64,000 nt of DNA from RBG-16-64-13 sp963718375 (GTDB lineage: Bacteria; Actinomycetota; Thermoleophilia; RBG-16-64-13). How positions within the stretch are numbered: the first letter of the stretch is position 1; the number at the start of each line of letters is the position of its first letter. The notes under the pieces were generated by a model that searched no databases, was not told where the DNA came from, and saw only the letters and a list, made by a program, of their open reading frames with translations. Shown here piece after piece: positions 25,827 through 32,713 of the stretch. Both the position numbers and the translations under genes were made by a program. The DNA lies in the NCBI GenBank assembly GCA_963718375.1, contig CAVQZD010000005.1:496001-560000 (forward strand), in the 5' to 3' direction.

Positions 25827-27068
25827 ATGCCAAGCCTCACCGACGCCACCGGTAGTTCGCCCAGCGCCGCGCTGATCCGCACGGCCTACTTGGGCCACCT
25901 GCGCTACCGGGCGCTCCGCGAACGCACGGCCAAACGCTACATGTACCTACACGCCACCTCGGCTTCACTCGACTTGTGCAAACCCGGCGCTATCGTACCG
26001 TGGGTGTCGTACCTGTTCCCCACAGAACTGCTCTCCTCGTATGGCCTGACTCCGCTGATCCCAGAGCTAGGCTCGGCCGCCCTGACGGGCACCCAGTCGC
26101 GCGAGGCGCTCGAGGCCGCTGCCGCTCGTATGCCTCTGGCGCGCGATGTCTGCAGCTACCACCGCATCGCGTTGGCCGCGGCGAAGAACGCCATGATGCC
26201 CATGCCGTCAATGTGCCTGGGCACCACACCGCTATGCCTCGGCAAGGAGTGTCTGCTGGAGATGTTGGCGGTGCAGCGCGGGGTGCCCTCCCGCGAGATC
26301 CGGGTCCCCCTGCCGCCCGACGAGGGCGAGACTCCCCTAGACGACGTAGCCGACGTGGCCGTTCAGCTCCGGCAACTGCACGAGGACATCGGCAAGTGGA
26401 CCGGACTCAAGCCTGACCTGCGCAAAGCCATCGGACTCTCCAACAGGGCGTCGAAGGCCTGGAGCCACATCCAATCCGAACGCCTGGCGGGCCGCCTTGA
26501 GCTGGACGGGCGCGCGACCTTCGCCGCAGTCTTCTTGGGGCAGATCCTCTGGGGTACCGAGGCAGGAGCCAAGGACTTCGAGCGGCTGCTGACCGAAAGG
26601 GGTCGCCGAGACCTCACGGTGACGGCCACGAGCAACGGCCGGCCGCTCAATAGACTGCTTTGGCTCCATACCGTCCCCCACCATGACTCCGGTCTGTTCG
26701 ACCTCATGCGCGAGCACAATACTGCGATGATCTTCGACGAGATGGGGCAGATGCACGTCGATTCCATTGATCCCGACGACCCCTTCTCCGGTCTGGCTAG
26801 GCGCCTGATCAACAACGCGATGTGGGGTACCTCGGCCCGGCGAGCGCGCCTGACCGTCGCCCTGGCGAAACAGCTAGAGGTGGACGGAGTGGTGCATTTC
26901 AACCACTGGGGTTGCCGGCAGGGATTGGGCACCGTCCCGGTGCTCAGGGCCGCCTTCAGCGGAGAGGGTATCCCGTTCCTGGCTGTGGATGGCGACGCCC
27001 TCGCGCTCGGGGGGCCGCAACAGGAGAAATCCCGGCAGGCGATGGAGAGCTTCCTGGAGCTGCTATGA
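25827..27068 (+). CDS. 2-hydroxyacyl-CoA dehydratase-family Fe-S subunit (larger)
   Basis: A 413-residue member of the same superfamily. LDLCKPGAIVPWVSYLFPTE matches the N-terminal 'xxVPxEL' segment of HgdB/BcrB, DVCSYHRIALA the central Cys motif, and PSMCLGTTPLCLGKECL a Cys-rich stretch that could ligate a cluster. C-terminal VDGVVHFNHWGCRQG and GIPFLAVDGDAL match the conserved end of the family. The start at 25827 is close behind the previous stop. It overlaps the next gene by ATGA, so three genes form one operon. Confidence 0.8.
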   Translation: MPSLTDATGSSPSAALIRTAYLGHLRYRALRERTAKRYMYLHATSASLDLCKPGAIVPWVSYLFPTELLSSYGLTPLIPELGSAALTGTQSREALEAAAARMPLARDVCSYHRIALAAAKNAMMPMPSMCLGTTPLCLGKECLLEMLAVQRGVPSREIRVPLPPDEGETPLDDVADVAVQLRQLHEDIGKWTGLKPDLRKAIGLSNRASKAWSHIQSERLAGRLELDGRATFAAVFLGQILWGTEAGAKDFERLLTERGRRDLTVTATSNGRPLNRLLWLHTVPHHDSGLFDLMREHNTAMIFDEMGQMHVDSIDPDDPFSGLARRLINNAMWGTSARRARLTVALAKQLEVDGVVHFNHWGCRQGLGTVPVLRAAFSGEGIPFLAVDGDALALGGPQQEKSRQAMESFLELL

Positions 27069-27433
27069 GCGCCCGCCCGCCCCGCCGCCTGCGCCGCGAG
27101 CGCCGCACGGTCGAAGCCATGATGGGCATGTACTGCCGGGAGCATCACGGCCCCCCCTCCTCGGTTGACAGTGTGGCCACCCTGGGCGGCACTCGCCTAT
27201 GCCCCGACTGTGCCGCACTCCTAGACTACGCGGGCCGGCGCATCGACGCCTGCCGCTTCGGCGAGCAGAAGCCCACCTGCGCCCGCTGCACCGTGCACTG
27301 CTTTCGCACCGCCGAGCGTGAGCGCGTGCGGACCGTCATGCGCTACTCTGGACCTCGTATGATGCTCAGACACCCCTACCTGGCCATGCGCCACCTGTTG
27401 GACCGACGACATACACCCGAGCCGGCGGCCTGA
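27065..27433 (+). CDS. nitrous oxide-stimulated promoter family protein
   Basis: A 122-residue very basic protein. RRERRTVEAMMGMYCREHHG, LCPDCAALLDYAGRRIDACR and KPTCARCTVHCFRTAERERV, then MRYSGPRMMLRHPYLAMRHL, are the sequential signature of the family named for a nos-associated promoter in other bacteria. Eight Cys and several His suggest a metal or Fe-S site; the real function is unknown. Its ATG overlaps the stop of the dehydratase-like gene, which ties it to that enzyme. Co-occurrence suggests a maturation or redox partner, which is inference. Confidence 0.8.
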   Translation: MSARPPRRLRRERRTVEAMMGMYCREHHGPPSSVDSVATLGGTRLCPDCAALLDYAGRRIDACRFGEQKPTCARCTVHCFRTAERERVRTVMRYSGPRMMLRHPYLAMRHLLDRRHTPEPAA

Positions 27434-27476
27434 GGCGCCGGCCCCGAAGCCATCCAAACGAGAGAGGACGAACACC

Positions 27477-27917
27477 ATGAGCATCATCGACGAGATCAAG
27501 ACCTATCTGGCTGACGAAGCCGGCGCCCAAGTCACCATCAAGAAGAACGGCGGTGAGGCCAAGCTCCTGGTCGCTGAACAGAAATCCATGCTGTCGAAGA
27601 AGAAGGTCGAGTACTCGGCCAAGTTCAAGGTCGACGACAAGGAGCGCGAGGTACGCTTCTTCGAGATGCTCAAGGAGTCGGGCTCCGGCATGTCGGGCGG
27701 TGACTCCAGTGACTTCGGGGGAGGCTGGGGCGTGACCAAGACCTCCTACAAGACCGGCCCCGGTGGCATCGAGGGTACCTTGGAGGCTCAGGGCGCTCTC
27801 CTGGGCAAGAAGTTCGCCTTCACCTTCGACTACGGCAAGATCAGGAACGCGGTCAAAGCCATCGCCGAGCAGAACGGCTACCGCTTCGAGTACCAGGTGT
27901 TGCCCAAGGGGTTGTAG
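27477..27917 (+). CDS. hypothetical protein, 146 residues
   Basis: A Lys/Gly-rich soluble protein with GAGAGAGG upstream as ribosome site. An amphipathic N-terminus (MSIIDEIKTYLADEAGAQ), a basic beta-hairpin region (KSMLSKKKVEYSAKFKVDDK), a Gly/Ser-rich loop (SGSGMSGGDSSDFGGGWG) and a C-terminal alpha/beta stretch are seen. No family recognised. It converges with the vanZ gene with a three-base gap. Confidence 0.6.
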   Translation: MSIIDEIKTYLADEAGAQVTIKKNGGEAKLLVAEQKSMLSKKKVEYSAKFKVDDKEREVRFFEMLKESGSGMSGGDSSDFGGGWGVTKTSYKTGPGGIEGTLEAQGALLGKKFAFTFDYGKIRNAVKAIAEQNGYRFEYQVLPKGL

Positions 27918-27920
27918 GCC

Positions 27921-28499
27921 TCAGGCTGGCAGACGTTCCGCTTGCCGCGCGCGCCGCAGAATCGCGCGCCCGACCACGTAGAGCCCATACCCGAGCATCG
28001 CCCCGGCGGTGTTCAAGATGACGTCATCGATGTCCACCGAACGGTAAGGCGGCTCGGTGAAGACGCGGAGGGCCAGTTGCCCCAGCTCGATACCCAGCGA
28101 GGCCCCCAGGCCGAGCAGTAGCGCCTTCCACCACTTGCGGAGCTGCGGCCACAGCACGGGCCCGAGCAGGGTGAACGGTAGCAGCAACAACAGGTTGCCC
28201 CCATGTACTCGCAGCAACCTCTCCACGTCAGGGTTGACTGTGAACGACCTAATGAGGCTGCGAATCGGGACCAAGTTCATCAGCATCCACGGCCCCTCCC
28301 ATTCGAAGTGAGGCTCGCCAGCGTCGCCCACGAACAGGGGGAAGAAGACCAGCGAGGCCACCCAAAGACCGTAGGTGACCAGAGCGAGCACGCCCACCGT
28401 GTGCCACAGACCCCACCGCCGGCGCACCGCGAGAAACACTGATAGCCCGGCCACCAACGGCCACACCACCCAGACGAACCATCCTTCTACCAGATACAC
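27921..28499 (-). CDS. VanZ-family membrane protein
   Basis: A 192-residue integral membrane protein with four predicted helices. MNLVPIRSLIRSF, GGNLLLLLPFTLLGPVLWP and LRVFTEPPYRSVDIDDVILN with NTAGAMLGYGLY are the VanZ signature (ENxxLFxPxG...D..DxxxNxxGxxxG). VanZ-like proteins modify susceptibility to teicoplanin or lipoglycopeptides in some bacteria; most have no known function. The GTG at 28499 follows a G-rich ribosome site; longer readings include soluble Arg-rich sequence derived from the upstream gene. Confidence 0.82.
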   Translation of the reverse strand: MYLVEGWFVWVVWPLVAGLSVFLAVRRRWGLWHTVGVLALVTYGLWVASLVFFPLFVGDAGEPHFEWEGPWMLMNLVPIRSLIRSFTVNPDVERLLRVHGGNLLLLLPFTLLGPVLWPQLRKWWKALLLGLGASLGIELGQLALRVFTEPPYRSVDIDDVILNTAGAMLGYGLYVVGRAILRRARQAERLPA

Positions 28500-28561
28500 A
28501 GCCCCCCCGATCGTCGATTCCGGAAAAGTATGACGGGCTCCCCGAAGACTCCTGGTGATCC

Positions 28562-29299
28562 CTAGTCCTCCGACTCCCGTTTGGCCCTCGCGGCCCGTCT
28601 GCCCTTGTCCAGCGTGCCCGCGACCAGGAAGCCCGTGAGCATCAGCGCCGCGCCGAGCATCTCGGCAGGGTAGAGTCCGGCGGTGCTGCCCATGCGCGCC
28701 CGCGACCCGACGACCGCCAGGAGAGCCGCGCCGGCCGCGATGAACACGTTGGCCCACATGCGATAGGCGAACTCACGCCGGCGCAAGAAGCGCCATATGG
28801 AGTAGGCGGCGCCGCCGAAGAGCAGGATCGATCCGGTGATGTTGATGGGCAGCGACATCACCCGGGGGAAGGACATACTCTCCCCTAGAGCCTGGCCGCC
28901 TACGGTGATCCCGGGAAGAAGCAGGTCCTCTCGAAGGGTGACGGTGAACGCACCATAGAAGAAGACGGCCATACAGATCAAGACGAAGGCCAGGTAGATG
29001 TGGCCCCACAGCCGTCTCTGAGCTACCAGGTAGAGCGTGCCCAGTCCCAAGAATCCGACCAGCGAGGCGGCGAACACGATATACACCCGGTAGACCGTGG
29101 GATCCCAGGCCCCCGAGTATTCCGACCACGCCTCCATGAAAGCCGCGATGGTGTACAGCAACAGCCCAGCCGCCCAGGCGGCCTGATGAAGGCGACGTCT
29201 GAGCCACCACTGCCAAGCGACCAGACACGTGAACAGAGTCCCCACACATGCGGTCGCGAGCGGCCAAGCCCAGTGCGACCAGAACTCCTCGTTCGGCAT
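28562..29299 (-). CDS. seven-helix membrane protein of unknown function
   Basis: A 245-residue protein with seven hydrophobic segments, short loops and a charged C-terminal tail (KGRRAARAKRESED). Trp-rich start (EEFWSHWAWPLATACVGTLF) and a LCPxxx-free architecture do not match a well-known transporter; it could be a sensing module without an output domain. The ATG at 29299 has GGGAG upstream; a GTG at 29311 would add four residues. It lies upstream of vanZ on the same strand with a 62-bp gap and may be co-transcribed. Confidence 0.6.
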   Translation of the reverse strand: MPNEEFWSHWAWPLATACVGTLFTCLVAWQWWLRRRLHQAAWAAGLLLYTIAAFMEAWSEYSGAWDPTVYRVYIVFAASLVGFLGLGTLYLVAQRRLWGHIYLAFVLICMAVFFYGAFTVTLREDLLLPGITVGGQALGESMSFPRVMSLPINITGSILLFGGAAYSIWRFLRRREFAYRMWANVFIAAGAALLAVVGSRARMGSTAGLYPAEMLGAALMLTGFLVAGTLDKGRRAARAKRESED

Positions 29300-29438
29300 C
29301 CGTTCTCCCACCTCGTCGCTGGATTGAAGGGGCCCCCCACGAGCTCTAGGCTACAGGAATAGGGCAAACGTGCAAGAATTTGTTAAGAATGAATCTATCC
29401 TGGTGCCACTAAGGCGGGGGAAGGAGCACCTGAAACAC

Positions 29439-30203
29439 ATGGAAGACAGCGATCGCACGCTGGCAGTCTTCATAGACTTCGAGAACCTGGCCATAGGCTT
29501 CAAGAATCGTCGCGGTGATTTTGACGTCGACAAGATCCTCGAGCGTCTGGTCGAGAAGGGCAAGGTCATCGTCAAGAAGGCGTATGCCGACTTTGGCGAG
29601 TACAAGCAATACACCAAGCCGCTACATGAGCACGCTATCGAGCTCATCAACATCCCGCGGCGCTCGATGACCGGCAAGAACTCGGCGGACATCCGGCTGG
29701 CCGTAGACGCCATGGACCTGGCCTGGAGCAAGCAGCACGTAGACACCTTCGTCATCGTGTCCGGTGACTCCGATTTCTCACCGCTGGTCTCGAAACTCAA
29801 AGAGAACGGTAAGCACGTCATAGGCGTGGGCATGAAGGAGTCGACCTCCAACCTCCTGGCCGACAACTGCGATGAGTTCATCTTCTACGAAGACCTCGAG
29901 AAGCAGGCGGCCAGACCGGCCACCCCCGGCCCTAAGGCCAAGGACATCCCGGCGGAGAAGAAAGAGGTCTTCGACCTGCTCTTGGAGTCCATCGCGGCTC
30001 TCATACGCGAGAACAAGGACCCCATCTTCGCGTCCATGGTCAAGGACACCATGCAGCGCAAGCGGCCTTCGTTCAGCGAGTCGGCCTACGGATACCGCAG
30101 TTTCAGCGCCCTGCTGCAGGACGCGGAGAAGAGCCAACTCATCGCGCTCCACCGGGAGAAGAGGGCCGGCGGCACCTACGTCGTGGAGGGCTTCGTCGAA
30201 TAG
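29439..30203 (+). CDS. NYN-domain (LabA/DUF88) nuclease-like protein with OST-HTH/LOTUS domain
   Basis: A 254-residue protein. Residues 8-150 are a PIN-like NYN domain: AVFIDFENLAIG with Asp13, KNSADIRLAVDAMDLAW and VSGDSDFSPLVSKLKENGKH contain the acidic residues of the presumed metal site. Residues about 175-254 (KKEVFDLLLESIAALIREN to GGTYVVEGFVE) resemble an OST-HTH/LOTUS RNA-binding domain. The pair suggests an RNA-targeting nuclease. The start at 29439 puts AAGGAG 12 bases upstream, a little far; an earlier in-frame start at 29370 is possible. Its last codons are part of a large inverted repeat. Confidence 0.82.
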   Translation: MEDSDRTLAVFIDFENLAIGFKNRRGDFDVDKILERLVEKGKVIVKKAYADFGEYKQYTKPLHEHAIELINIPRRSMTGKNSADIRLAVDAMDLAWSKQHVDTFVIVSGDSDFSPLVSKLKENGKHVIGVGMKESTSNLLADNCDEFIFYEDLEKQAARPATPGPKAKDIPAEKKEVFDLLLESIAALIRENKDPIFASMVKDTMQRKRPSFSESAYGYRSFSALLQDAEKSQLIALHREKRAGGTYVVEGFVE

Positions 30204-30329
30204 GGGCCATGCCTCAGGCTGCAGTGCCAATGGCCACACCGCCTCCGCTTCGACCGCGTTCGAGTACTCTCGATCACTCCGCGTAGGCAGTGTGGCCATT
30301 GGCTCAGAATCGGGTGGCCCCTATTCGAC
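30195..30329. repeat. nested 135-bp inverted-repeat element
   Basis: Outer 15-bp arms (30195-30209 and 30315-30329, starting GTCGAATAGGGGCCA) are perfect complements. Inner 13-bp arms GCCAATGGCCACA (30226-30238) and TGTGGCCATTGGC (30291-30303) are also perfect, and a small palindrome TCGAG-TACT-CTCGA sits at the centre (30260-30273). The left arm includes the stop codon of the NYN gene. It could be a MITE-like element, a cruciform, or a structured 3' end. Confidence 0.7.
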
Positions 30330-30353
30330 AGCCGTCAGTCACGGGCTAGCAGC

Positions 30354-30851
30354 CTACTCTACGCGCTGCAGGGTGCCCGAGATTCCCGTCGCGCTGTCGA
30401 CTATGGTCAGGGTGCCACCATCGATAGAGAAGGTCTGCGTGACCAAGGTGGTACCCAGGGCGCTTACGGTCAGCTGGTCGCCGCTGATGGCATAGGTGAC
30501 CGTGACACCCTTCATGTCAGCGAATCGGCTGCCGGTCACCGTGCCGTCGGCGAAGAACTCCAGGGTCTCGCCCGTTACGGCGTTGTACCACTTGCCCAGT
30601 ATGGAGTTGCCTGTCTCGCCCGTCACGGGAGTGCCGCCGGTGGCCAATGTAGTGGCGGTGCTTCCGGCGCTGGTCGCGGTGCTTCCGGCGCTGGTCGCAG
30701 TGCCCGCGCCGGACGTGTCACCGGTGCCGGAGCCCCCACTGAGCACCGTGGTCGTCGTAGAGTCGGGCGAATCACAACCCGCCACCAGCAGGCTGAGCCC
30801 AAGCAATATGAGCACGACTGATACAAGCGCTGTCTTTCTCACTTCTGCCAT
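30354..30851 (-). CDS. LxGxW-family lipoprotein A
   Basis: A 165-residue lipoprotein: hydrophobic segment ALVSVVLILLGLSLL, lipobox VAGC, then a Thr/Ser/Gly linker with a repeated TSAGSTA unit. The C-terminal 80-residue domain begins ILGKWYNAVTGETLEFFADG and ends GTLQRVE, a beta-rich fold like the DUF5640/lipocalin-like families. Four other genes within 6 kb encode the same domain. The ATG at 30851 is chosen for position before the signal; a GTG three codons later is possible. Confidence 0.75.
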   Translation of the reverse strand: MAEVRKTALVSVVLILLGLSLLVAGCDSPDSTTTTVLSGGSGTGDTSGAGTATSAGSTATSAGSTATTLATGGTPVTGETGNSILGKWYNAVTGETLEFFADGTVTGSRFADMKGVTVTYAISGDQLTVSALGTTLVTQTFSIDGGTLTIVDSATGISGTLQRVE

Positions 30852-30918
30852 CCTTTGGCCGTGACGACACTTCAACTCACTATACGACTATTGGCCGGAC
30901 AGGTCGAAGGAGGGGCGC

Positions 30919-31395
30919 CTACTCGACGCGCTGGAACGTGCCCGACTCGCCTGTCTCGGCATCGACGACCGTCAGCGTGTCCCCGTCGACAGAGAAGGTC
31001 GCTTGGAGCACAAAGAACTCGCCGGCGTCCGTGGACACCGACAGAGAGAGTTGATCGCCACTCACAGTGTAGTAGACAGTGGCCCCGGCCCTATCGGCAT
31101 AGGTGCCGAGGATCGTGCCGTCGGACAAGAACTCTATTACGTCACCGCTGATGGCATTGTGCCACCTGCCCAAGAGGGTCCCGCCCGAGGCGCCCGGCAT
31201 GGGAGTGCCACCCACGGTCGGAGCGGTCTCGCCATCACTCAGAGTAGTCACGGTCGTATCAAGGGTGTCCCCGGTAGGTGCACCCCCGCCAACGACCGTC
31301 GTGGTACTGCCGGAGTCAAGCGACCCGCAGCCGGCTGCGATCCAGCAAGACGTGAGCGCCAACACGACAGCAACGACCAACGCAGACCTTCTCAT
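30919..31395 (-). CDS. LxGxW-family lipoprotein B
   Basis: A 158-residue lipoprotein (signal ALVVAVVLALTSCWI, lipobox AAGC) with a Gly/Thr linker and a C-terminal domain LLGRWHNAISGDVIEFLSDG ... GTFQRVE. It is the closest relative of lipoprotein A, and the pair probably arose by duplication. Its ATG overlaps the stop of the TPPTVG lipoprotein gene (ATGA), so the two are coupled. Confidence 0.75.
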   Translation of the reverse strand: MRRSALVVAVVLALTSCWIAAGCGSLDSGSTTTVVGGGAPTGDTLDTTVTTLSDGETAPTVGGTPMPGASGGTLLGRWHNAISGDVIEFLSDGTILGTYADRAGATVYYTVSGDQLSLSVSTDAGEFFVLQATFSVDGDTLTVVDAETGESGTFQRVE

Positions 31396-31733
31396 ACCAT
31401 TTGCCTTTCCAGAGTAGTTTGAACGCGGGTGGTGCAGGCGAGCCCTGCGCTCGACCACTCCGCAGCCACATCGAGTCCTGACGGGCTAGCAGCCAGCGGC
31501 ACCCCAACAGCGCCCGGCGTCCCGACCGTCGGTGGCGTCCCGACGGTAGGTGGCGTCCCGACGGTAGGTGGTGTCCCGACGGTAGGCGGCGTGCCGACCG
31601 TCGGTGGCGTTCCGACCGTCGGTGGCGTTCCGATAGTGACCGGCACGCCGTCCTCTTGCGATCCGCAACCCAGAACGAGCAGACACACCGCCAACACGGT
31701 CAACACGGTCAAGACCAACGCTGTAGATCTCAT
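31392..31733 (-). CDS. lipoprotein with GTPPTV tandem repeat
   Basis: A 113-residue lipoprotein: signal ALVLTVLTVLAVCLLVLGC with the lipobox Cys at residue 22 or so, followed by six to seven GTPPTV hexapeptides and a short C-terminus ending TTLERQMV. No folded domain is evident, so it is probably an extended cell-surface spacer, or the signal and linker of a lipoprotein whose domain was lost. The C-terminal codons coincide with a dispersed repeat (31433-31452), supporting rearrangement. It overlaps the next gene by ATGA. Confidence 0.65.
   Translation of the reverse strand: MRSTALVLTVLTVLAVCLLVLGCGSQEDGVPVTIGTPPTVGTPPTVGTPPTVGTPPTVGTPPTVGTPPTVGTPGAVGVPLAASPSGLDVAAEWSSAGLACTTRVQTTLERQMV
31433..31452. 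repeat. dispersed 20-bp repeat, inverted copy at 31779-31798
   Basis: The 20 bases here and the reverse complement of 31779-31798 match at 19 positions. The copies flank the GTPPTV lipoprotein gene in opposite orientation; one copy is inside its 3' coding end, the other upstream of its start. Confidence 0.6.
31519..31644 (-). repeat. 18-bp tandem repeat, seven units
   Basis: Units of 18 bp (forward strand GTCCCGACGGTAGGTGGC and variants) follow each other without gaps from 31519; the seventh is degenerate. Each codes for one GTPPTV hexapeptide on the reverse strand. Units differ mainly at third positions. Copy number is likely to vary between strains. Confidence 0.85.
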
Positions 31734-31826
31734 GCTCTCGCCTCCTACCACTCGTCGCCATACCCATCCCGGTACTGAGAGCGCAGGGCTTGCCTGCATC
31801 GCCCCAACCATAGCTGGAAGGGCGAC

Positions 31827-31900
31827 CGTCAGGGCTCACAGCCCCTTGAAGGAGGAGTCGCCGCAAGCGCTGCCGGGACAAGGGGCTGTGAGCCCTGACG
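31827..31900. repeat. 74-bp perfect inverted repeat (22-bp arms)
   Basis: Arms 31827-31848 and 31879-31900 are perfect 22-bp complements around a 30-base spacer. The element lies between gctB and the lipoprotein genes on the same strand. It could end the gctAB transcript, but no T-run follows; its size also fits a small mobile repeat. Confidence 0.7.
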
Positions 31901-31910
31901 GGCTGGAGGC

Positions 31911-32708
31911 CTAAGCCCTGCCGATCACCAGACGCTGAGGGTCGACCTCTTCGCGCAGCACGCGCAGCTCCTCGGCCGTAGGGGGATCGGTGTGCTCGAT
32001 GATGGCGGGAACGATCAGCTCGAAACCCGTCTCGGACTGCACCTTCTCCACATCCACGCCCGGCTGGAGCGACTCGATCATCATGGCGCCCGTATCTTCG
32101 TCGAAGCCCATGACCGCCAGATCGGTGATGATCTTGTGCGGGCCGCCGCCCGGTAGACCGGCAGCTTCACGCGCGCCCTTGCCGGTCAAGAAGCCCGGCG
32201 AGGTGATGAAGTCACACTTCTCGACAAAGCGGGCCTTCTCGTGCACCGTCATGATCATCGTGCGCCAGCAGAAGGAGGCGAAGTCGTTGCCCCCACCGCT
32301 GCCCGGAAAACGGACTTTCGGCTTCTTGTAGTCACCGATGCACGTGGAGTTGATGTTGCCGTACTTATCTATCTGGGCGCCGCCCAGAAACGCGTAGTCC
32401 ACTTGGCCGCGGGCGCAGGTGGTCATCATCTCCGCCATGCCCGCTGCCATCACGGCACGGTAGAAGGTGCGCGAATCGCCGACCGAGATAGGCATCTGCG
32501 GAAGCTGGGGCGCGACGCCACCCGCCTCGAACAAGATCACCAGGTTGGGCGCGTATAGCGTTTGCGCGAGCATGGCCGCCGCGCAAGGAGCCCCGGTGCC
32601 CACGGCGACGGTCTTGCCGTCCTCGAGATACCGCGACGCGACGCAGATCTGAAGCTCCATCATGTTGTAGTCGGCGGTCATCTTCCCAGACTCCTCAGCC
32701 ATCGTCAT
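31911..32708 (-). CDS. gctB: glutaconate-type CoA-transferase subunit B
   Basis: A 265-residue family I CoA-transferase beta subunit most like GctB of glutamate fermenters. VAVGTGAPCAAAMLAQTLYA, the catalytic Glu in ILFEAGGVAP, FLGGAQIDKYGNINSTCIGD, VRFPGSGGGNDFASFC, and REEVDPQRLVIGR at the end follow GctB in order. It would activate glutaconate or 2-hydroxyglutarate as CoA esters; related IpdB hydrolases are an alternative. Two in-frame ATGs (32708, 32702) follow the gctA stop by five or eleven bases. Confidence 0.82.
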   Translation of the reverse strand: MTMAEESGKMTADYNMMELQICVASRYLEDGKTVAVGTGAPCAAAMLAQTLYAPNLVILFEAGGVAPQLPQMPISVGDSRTFYRAVMAAGMAEMMTTCARGQVDYAFLGGAQIDKYGNINSTCIGDYKKPKVRFPGSGGGNDFASFCWRTMIMTVHEKARFVEKCDFITSPGFLTGKGAREAAGLPGGGPHKIITDLAVMGFDEDTGAMMIESLQPGVDVEKVQSETGFELIVPAIIEHTDPPTAEELRVLREEVDPQRLVIGRA

Positions 32709-32713
32709 AGCCC

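Noticed and set aside
31519..31644. Short regularly spaced repeats as a possible CRISPR array
   Set aside because: The 18-bp units are contiguous, without spacers, in frame inside a lipoprotein gene, and no cas genes are present.
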